The notes beneath the pieces are model-generated. The model saw nothing but the letters and a program-made list of their open reading frames with translations, was not told where the DNA came from and made no database searches. DNA of 64,000 nucleotides from Terriglobia bacterium. Lineage in GTDB: Bacteria > Acidobacteriota > Terriglobia > Bryobacterales > Bryobacteraceae. Below, piece after piece: positions 60,520-64,000 of this stretch. The stretch is taken from contig JAJPHN010000011.1 of assembly GCA_021325235.1 (NCBI GenBank), positions 1-64,000 of the forward strand, given 5' to 3'. The stretch's first letter is position 1; every line of letters begins with the position of its first letter. A program made the translations under genes and the position numbers.

Positions 60520-60610
60520 CGTTCTCTTCGGCGTTTCCGCTGAGACGAGTGCCTCCATAAGAGCACTCCTTAGCAGGTCGTCACATTTTTCCGAAGGGAA
60601 CATTTTCCGT

Positions 60611-61309
60611 ATGACGGGTTCTTTACTGCCTACCGAAGCCTATTTTCGCCCCGAACAATCGGCTATCGTCGATATTTTGATCGCCGATGAGCTTACACTG
60701 GTTCGCGAAGGGCTCGCTGCGCTCTGCAACTCGATTCGCGGATTCCGCGTTGTTTCGCAGGTTGGAAGCGCCGCGGCCGCTCTCTCCGAAATCGAGCGGC
60801 TGCAGCCGGCGCTGGCATTGCTCGATCTGGGTCTGTCCGATCTGGCCGCAACGGAAGTGATTCGCCGCGTGCGCGAACAGAATCTGGCCACGCGCTGCGC
60901 AGTTTTCTCGGTTCGCAAGGATCGCAAGACGGTGCTCGAGGTGCTTCGCAGCGGCGCCTGCGGATATCTGCTCAAGAGTTCCACACCCGACCAAATGGCT
61001 GAGGCGCTCAGCCAGTTCACGCAAGGCGGCATCTATGTTTCGCCGCAGATCGAAGTGATGAGCCTGTTTGGCGAGACCGGTTCGCGTCACGAAGCCGACC
61101 CGATCGATTCGCTGAGCACGCGCGAGTTTCAGGTATTTTCGATGCTGGTGGAAGGCGTGCGGGCCAAGGAGATCGCGGCTCGGCTGTCGCTTAGCCCGAA
61201 AACGGTGGATACCTACCGCTCGAGCCTGATGCGCAAGCTGGATATTCACGACGTCGCAGGGCTGGTGAAGTTTGCCATCAAGCGCGATCTGGCCGACTTG
61301 CGCGCCTGA
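60611..61309 (+). CDS. Response regulator with a LuxR/NarL DNA-binding domain
   Basis: This is a 232-residue regulator. The receiver domain (about 20-135) has the acidic pair Asp26-Glu27 (IADELTLVREG), the phospho-acceptor Asp72 in ALLDLGL and the conserved Lys in GYLLKSS. The LuxR-type helix-turn-helix (about 167-226) has STREFQVFSMLVEGVRAKEI, followed by SLSPKTVDTYRSSLMRKL. The receiver is complete. No histidine kinase gene is adjacent, so it is an orphan here, possibly linked to the anti-sigma pair upstream. Its stop abuts the convergent gene with no gap. Confidence 0.93.
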   Translation: MTGSLLPTEAYFRPEQSAIVDILIADELTLVREGLAALCNSIRGFRVVSQVGSAAAALSEIERLQPALALLDLGLSDLAATEVIRRVREQNLATRCAVFSVRKDRKTVLEVLRSGACGYLLKSSTPDQMAEALSQFTQGGIYVSPQIEVMSLFGETGSRHEADPIDSLSTREFQVFSMLVEGVRAKEIAARLSLSPKTVDTYRSSLMRKLDIHDVAGLVKFAIKRDLADLRA

Positions 61310-62389
61310 TCACGCCTTACGCGTTTTGACCCATTCCCACTGTTTCCAGACGCGTGAAGCAAGTTCGTCAAACGAACGATCGCCGCTGATGGTTGCCCAA
61401 TCCGCCAGAGCCAGCACGGTCCAGCTATAGTTGACGCTTTTGGCGGTGCCATCGCGGTTCCTTTCCTGACCAGCGGTCCGCGTATTTCCTTCTGCAAGGA
61501 CGTCCCCGGCAGGCGTAATGCGGCTTCTTTGCCAGCGGATACCAGCGGCAAGATGCGGGTACATCTCTTGTTTCAATTCATCGCTCGCCACCAGCCGGTA
61601 ATAGCGCATCGCAAACACAAGCCCAACCGCCTGATAGTTGGAGTCGTATCCATGCTTTTCCCGATTGACTTCGTCCGGCATCTGCAATAGGAAACCGTCG
61701 CATATATACTCGGCCGATTTCGTCACGAGCCGCTGATCACGAAGCACGACGCCCGCTTCACCAAGCGCCGCCCCTATCAGAAAGCGGCGATGCGTGAAGA
61801 CCGCATTGTGCGCTTTGGCTGCCTGTTCTACCCCCGGCTGTGTCATCCACTGCGCGGTGCGCGCCAGTTTCTGCCGCAGCAGCTCTACCCTGGCGTCAAA
61901 CTCGCGGCCCTCGGGCGCGGCTTCGAGCAGGAGCACACTATGAGTAGCCGCTTCCACGAAGAAGGAGGTGCTGTGAAAGGGGTCCTCGCAAGGGAACGAT
62001 CCGTCGGCGTTCTGCTGAGCAAATCCCCATTCGAGAATTCGTAGACCGCGATCGACCAGAACCCGGTCGTGATAAGCGAGTCCGGTGGCGATGATCTGAT
62101 CGCCGGCCCGCTGCTGCTCGATGTACCAGGTTCCGGAGCGTGTCTGATCCCAGCGGCGATTGACCGAGGAAAACGCACCGTCCTCGGCTGTGTCCTTTGC
62201 TCCCCAGGAGCGGTCATGATAGACCGTGGCCAACAGAACGGCGCTTGTCTGAAATCGCAGTTCGTCTGTGAACGCTTCGCTGTTCGCGGCGGAAATGAGA
62301 GCGGACAGGACCAGTGCGATACCCGCTCGAGAGAGAGGATGAATCCGTGAAATACGGAGGCTTCTGCCTCGGTAATCCGCCAATCGCAT
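61310..62389 (-). CDS. Hypothetical exported protein, probable alpha/alpha barrel
   Basis: This is a 359-residue protein with a basic N-terminus and a hydrophobic segment (about 19-35) that could direct export. The body has repeated helices with small loops: RRWDQTRSGTWYIEQQRAGD, LRILEWGFAQQNADGSFPCE and SFFVEAATHSVLLL, then YDSNYQAVGLVFAMRYYRLV. This layout resembles glycoside hydrolase or terpene-cyclase-like barrels, but I recognise no family and assign no activity. Asp and Glu in the loops could be catalytic. It is convergent with the response regulator. Confidence 0.6.
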   Translation of the reverse strand: MRLADYRGRSLRISRIHPLSRAGIALVLSALISAANSEAFTDELRFQTSAVLLATVYHDRSWGAKDTAEDGAFSSVNRRWDQTRSGTWYIEQQRAGDQIIATGLAYHDRVLVDRGLRILEWGFAQQNADGSFPCEDPFHSTSFFVEAATHSVLLLEAAPEGREFDARVELLRQKLARTAQWMTQPGVEQAAKAHNAVFTHRRFLIGAALGEAGVVLRDQRLVTKSAEYICDGFLLQMPDEVNREKHGYDSNYQAVGLVFAMRYYRLVASDELKQEMYPHLAAGIRWQRSRITPAGDVLAEGNTRTAGQERNRDGTAKSVNYSWTVLALADWATISGDRSFDELASRVWKQWEWVKTRKA

Positions 62390-62467
62390 GATCCAACCTA
62401 CATACCTTTTGGCGCCGCGGCAATCGCCTCAATATGCTAGCCTCAGGAGAAAGGCAGTCGTCTCAGT

Positions 62468-63169
62468 TTGACCCGTCATGAACTAAAAGAGCAGCTCGAG
62501 CACGATCAATTTACAGAGTCGGTCAGCTCCGCGCTCGAGTACGCCAGCGCTCACAAACAAAATCTGATTCGGTGGGGCATTGTCGCCGGTGTGGCGGTCC
62601 TCCTGGTTGCCGCTGCGGTGTGGTTCAACTCCTACCGCCGTGCGCAACGCCAGCGCGATCTGCAGGCTGCTTTCGCGATTGTGGACGCGCAGGTCGGCCC
62701 GCCGAACGAGTACAGCAAGACCTTTGCCACACAGGACGAAAAGAATCGCGCTTCCATCAAGGCGCTCTCGGATGTGGTGGCGAAAGATGGCGGCACCGCC
62801 GAGGGATATCTCGCGCAGTATTATCTGGGCACGCTGAAAGCGCAGCAGGGCGATCTGAAGGGCGCGGAATCCGACCTGAGCAAAGTGGCTTCTTCAGGAA
62901 CCGATTCGGCAGCGCTGGCGAAAATTGCGCTGGCACAGGTTTATCTCTCGACGAATCGGACTTCGCAGGCTCAGGAACTGCTGCGCGCGCTGGTCAACAA
63001 GCCGACTGACCTGGTCTCGAAGGGACAGGCACAGATTCTGCTGGCGCAGATCGATGCATCTGCCAATCCGCAGCAGGCGCGGCAGATCCTGCAGACTCTA
63101 AAGGGGCCGAAAACGGACCCGGCCGTCTCTCGCGCTGCCGATCAGCTCTCCGCCCAAATCGCAAAATAG
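62468..63169 (+). CDS. Membrane-anchored TPR-like protein (YfgM/TPR_21 type)
   Basis: This is a 233-residue protein with a TTG start. A cytosolic N-terminus (RHELKEQLEHDQFTESVSSA) is followed by one membrane helix (about 37-54) and TPR-like helices: AEGYLAQYYLGTLKAQQGDL, then SAALAKIALAQVYLSTNRTS and KGQAQILLAQIDASANPQQA. This matches the YfgM-like family that associates with the Sec translocon. It is followed 34 bases later by dgt. The role here is inferred from the family only. Confidence 0.85.
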   Translation: MTRHELKEQLEHDQFTESVSSALEYASAHKQNLIRWGIVAGVAVLLVAAAVWFNSYRRAQRQRDLQAAFAIVDAQVGPPNEYSKTFATQDEKNRASIKALSDVVAKDGGTAEGYLAQYYLGTLKAQQGDLKGAESDLSKVASSGTDSAALAKIALAQVYLSTNRTSQAQELLRALVNKPTDLVSKGQAQILLAQIDASANPQQARQILQTLKGPKTDPAVSRAADQLSAQIAK

Positions 63170-63203
63170 CCTGGATGGCGGGCCTGTTTCGCTCGATCCG
63201 CCT

Positions 63204-64000
63204 ATGCTGAGCCATCTGCGGCTTGACTCGCGCAGTCATCGCGGCCGGCGCTATCCGGAGCTTCCGCATCCGTACCGCAACGATTTTCAGCGTGATCGCG
63301 ACCGCATCATTCACTCGCGCGCGTTCCGGCGGCTCGAAGGCAAGACGCAGGTTTTCACCATTGGCCTGAACGATCACACGCGCAACCGGCTGACACACAC
63401 GATCGAAGTTTCGCAGGTGGCGCGCACAGTGGCCGTGACACTCGGCTTGAACGAAGAGTACACCGAGACGCTGGCGCTGGCGCACGATCTCGGCCATCCG
63501 CCGTTCGGTCACGTGGGTGAACGCGAGCTCGACCGGCAAATGCGGCAGTTCGGCAGTTCGTTCGAGCACAACCTGCACTCGCTTCGCATTGTCGACCGGC
63601 TCGAGCAGCGCTATGCCAGCTTCGACGGGCTCAACCTGACTTTCGACGTGCGCGAAGGGATCGTGAAGCATTCGCGCGAAGTCGAGCGCGATGCAGACCC
63701 CGAGCTGCAGGAATTCCTTCCCGGCGAGCGCCCCGCACTGGAGGCTCAGCTGCTCGATATTGCCGACGAGATCGCTTACGGAACCGCTGATCTCGACGAC
63801 TCGTTTACCGCCGGCCTGATCTCATTCGACGATCTGCGCGCCTATGTGCCTGAATCGGCCGACTGGATTGAGACAACGGAAACGCGATACCCGGGAGCAA
63901 GCGACCGCGTGCGCTTCTGGGAAGTGCAGCGGCATTTGATGAACACGCTCATTGGCGGATTCATCGAGGGGACCGCGCAAGCGGCGGCCGCCGCGGGCGT
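63204..64000 (+). CDS. dgt: dGTP triphosphohydrolase-like protein, cut by the window end
   Basis: The ATG at 63204 opens a frame that runs to the window edge: 265 codons are visible. The HD-domain metal residues are present: NRLTHTIEVSQVARTVA, LALAHDLGHPPFGHVGEREL, FEHNLHSLRI and LLDIADEIAYGTADLDD. These are diagnostic for the dGTPase family, which removes triphosphate from dGTP and other dNTPs. About 100 or more C-terminal residues are missing. It probably shares a transcript with the TPR-like gene just upstream. Confidence 0.93.
   Translation, partial: MLSHLRLDSRSHRGRRYPELPHPYRNDFQRDRDRIIHSRAFRRLEGKTQVFTIGLNDHTRNRLTHTIEVSQVARTVAVTLGLNEEYTETLALAHDLGHPPFGHVGERELDRQMRQFGSSFEHNLHSLRIVDRLEQRYASFDGLNLTFDVREGIVKHSREVERDADPELQEFLPGERPALEAQLLDIADEIAYGTADLDDSFTAGLISFDDLRAYVPESADWIETTETRYPGASDRVRFWEVQRHLMNTLIGGFIEGTAQAAAAAG

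Overview
The window looks like chromosomal DNA from a high-GC member of the Acidobacteriota, most likely of the Solibacter/Bryobacter group. This placement is inferred from gene content, not from a marker gene. The pointers are a very large Oar-like TonB-dependent receptor with an N-terminal carboxypeptidase-regulatory domain, an orphan MacB/FtsX-type permease of the acidobacterial duplicated kind, a PEP-CTERM signal, a FecR/DUF6600 protein and dispersed hairpin repeats. I see no rRNA, tRNA, CRISPR array, insertion sequence or phage module.

Layout. 1-3.7 kb: a tandem repeat cut by the window edge, an MFS exporter, then a TPM - nucleotidyltransferase-like - LemA run. 3.7-7.3 kb: a VOC protein, a SnoaL-like protein and an RND/MMPL permease, bordered by copies of a short repeat and with codon endings unlike their neighbours. 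7.3-19.8 kb: DGPF/YCII protein, RecX, a YtxH pair, an Asp-box protein, a FecR/DUF6600 protein with a good terminator, a prolyl oligopeptidase, a Tat-exported glucoamylase-like protein and small secreted proteins. 19.8-25.3 kb: hfq-hflX, a zinc-type adenylate kinase, DUF3309, an aldo/keto reductase and small NTF2-fold proteins. 25.4-29.3 kb: a PEP-CTERM/arylsulfotransferase fusion and a xylose-isomerase-like enzyme. 29.4-33.7 kb: the overlapping histidine-degradation operon hutU-hutI-hutF. 33.7-38.1 kb: mscL, a DUF481 barrel, a BON protein, PhzF and fumarylacetoacetase. 38.1-49.2 kb: an FGGY kinase, a pullulanase-type debranching enzyme, a phosphoesterase, the orphan permease, DUF72 and malQ. 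49.2-53.9 kb: small proteins, an ECF sigma operon and an O-antigen-ligase-type protein. 53.9-64 kb: the Oar-like receptor, DinB, a thioesterase, an anti-sigma kinase/antagonist pair, a response regulator, a TPR protein and the start of a dGTPase.

How the genes work together. The pullulanase and 4-alpha-glucanotransferase can debranch and rearrange glycogen or maltodextrin, and the sugar kinase beside them can feed hexose acids into metabolism. HutU, HutI and HutF take urocanate to N-formylglutamate, and fumarylacetoacetase closes tyrosine breakdown, so the window has a catabolic flavour. Two stress-type regulatory units are present: ECF sigma with a candidate anti-sigma and a Spy-like protein, and an RsbW-like kinase with a STAS antagonist.

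The most unusual parts are non-coding. (1) At 58.69-58.89 kb a structured RNA leads by a near-perfect ribosome binding site into a 23-residue hydrophobic/basic peptide, followed by a GNRA-loop hairpin and a terminator-like hairpin. (2) At 59.92-60.08 kb four tandem hairpins with compensatory base changes lie between the RsbW-like and STAS genes. (3) At 57.70-57.90 kb a leader upstream of the receptor has a 20-codon reading frame with its own ribosome binding site and two strong hairpins. All structures were found by eye; no folding or database search was run.
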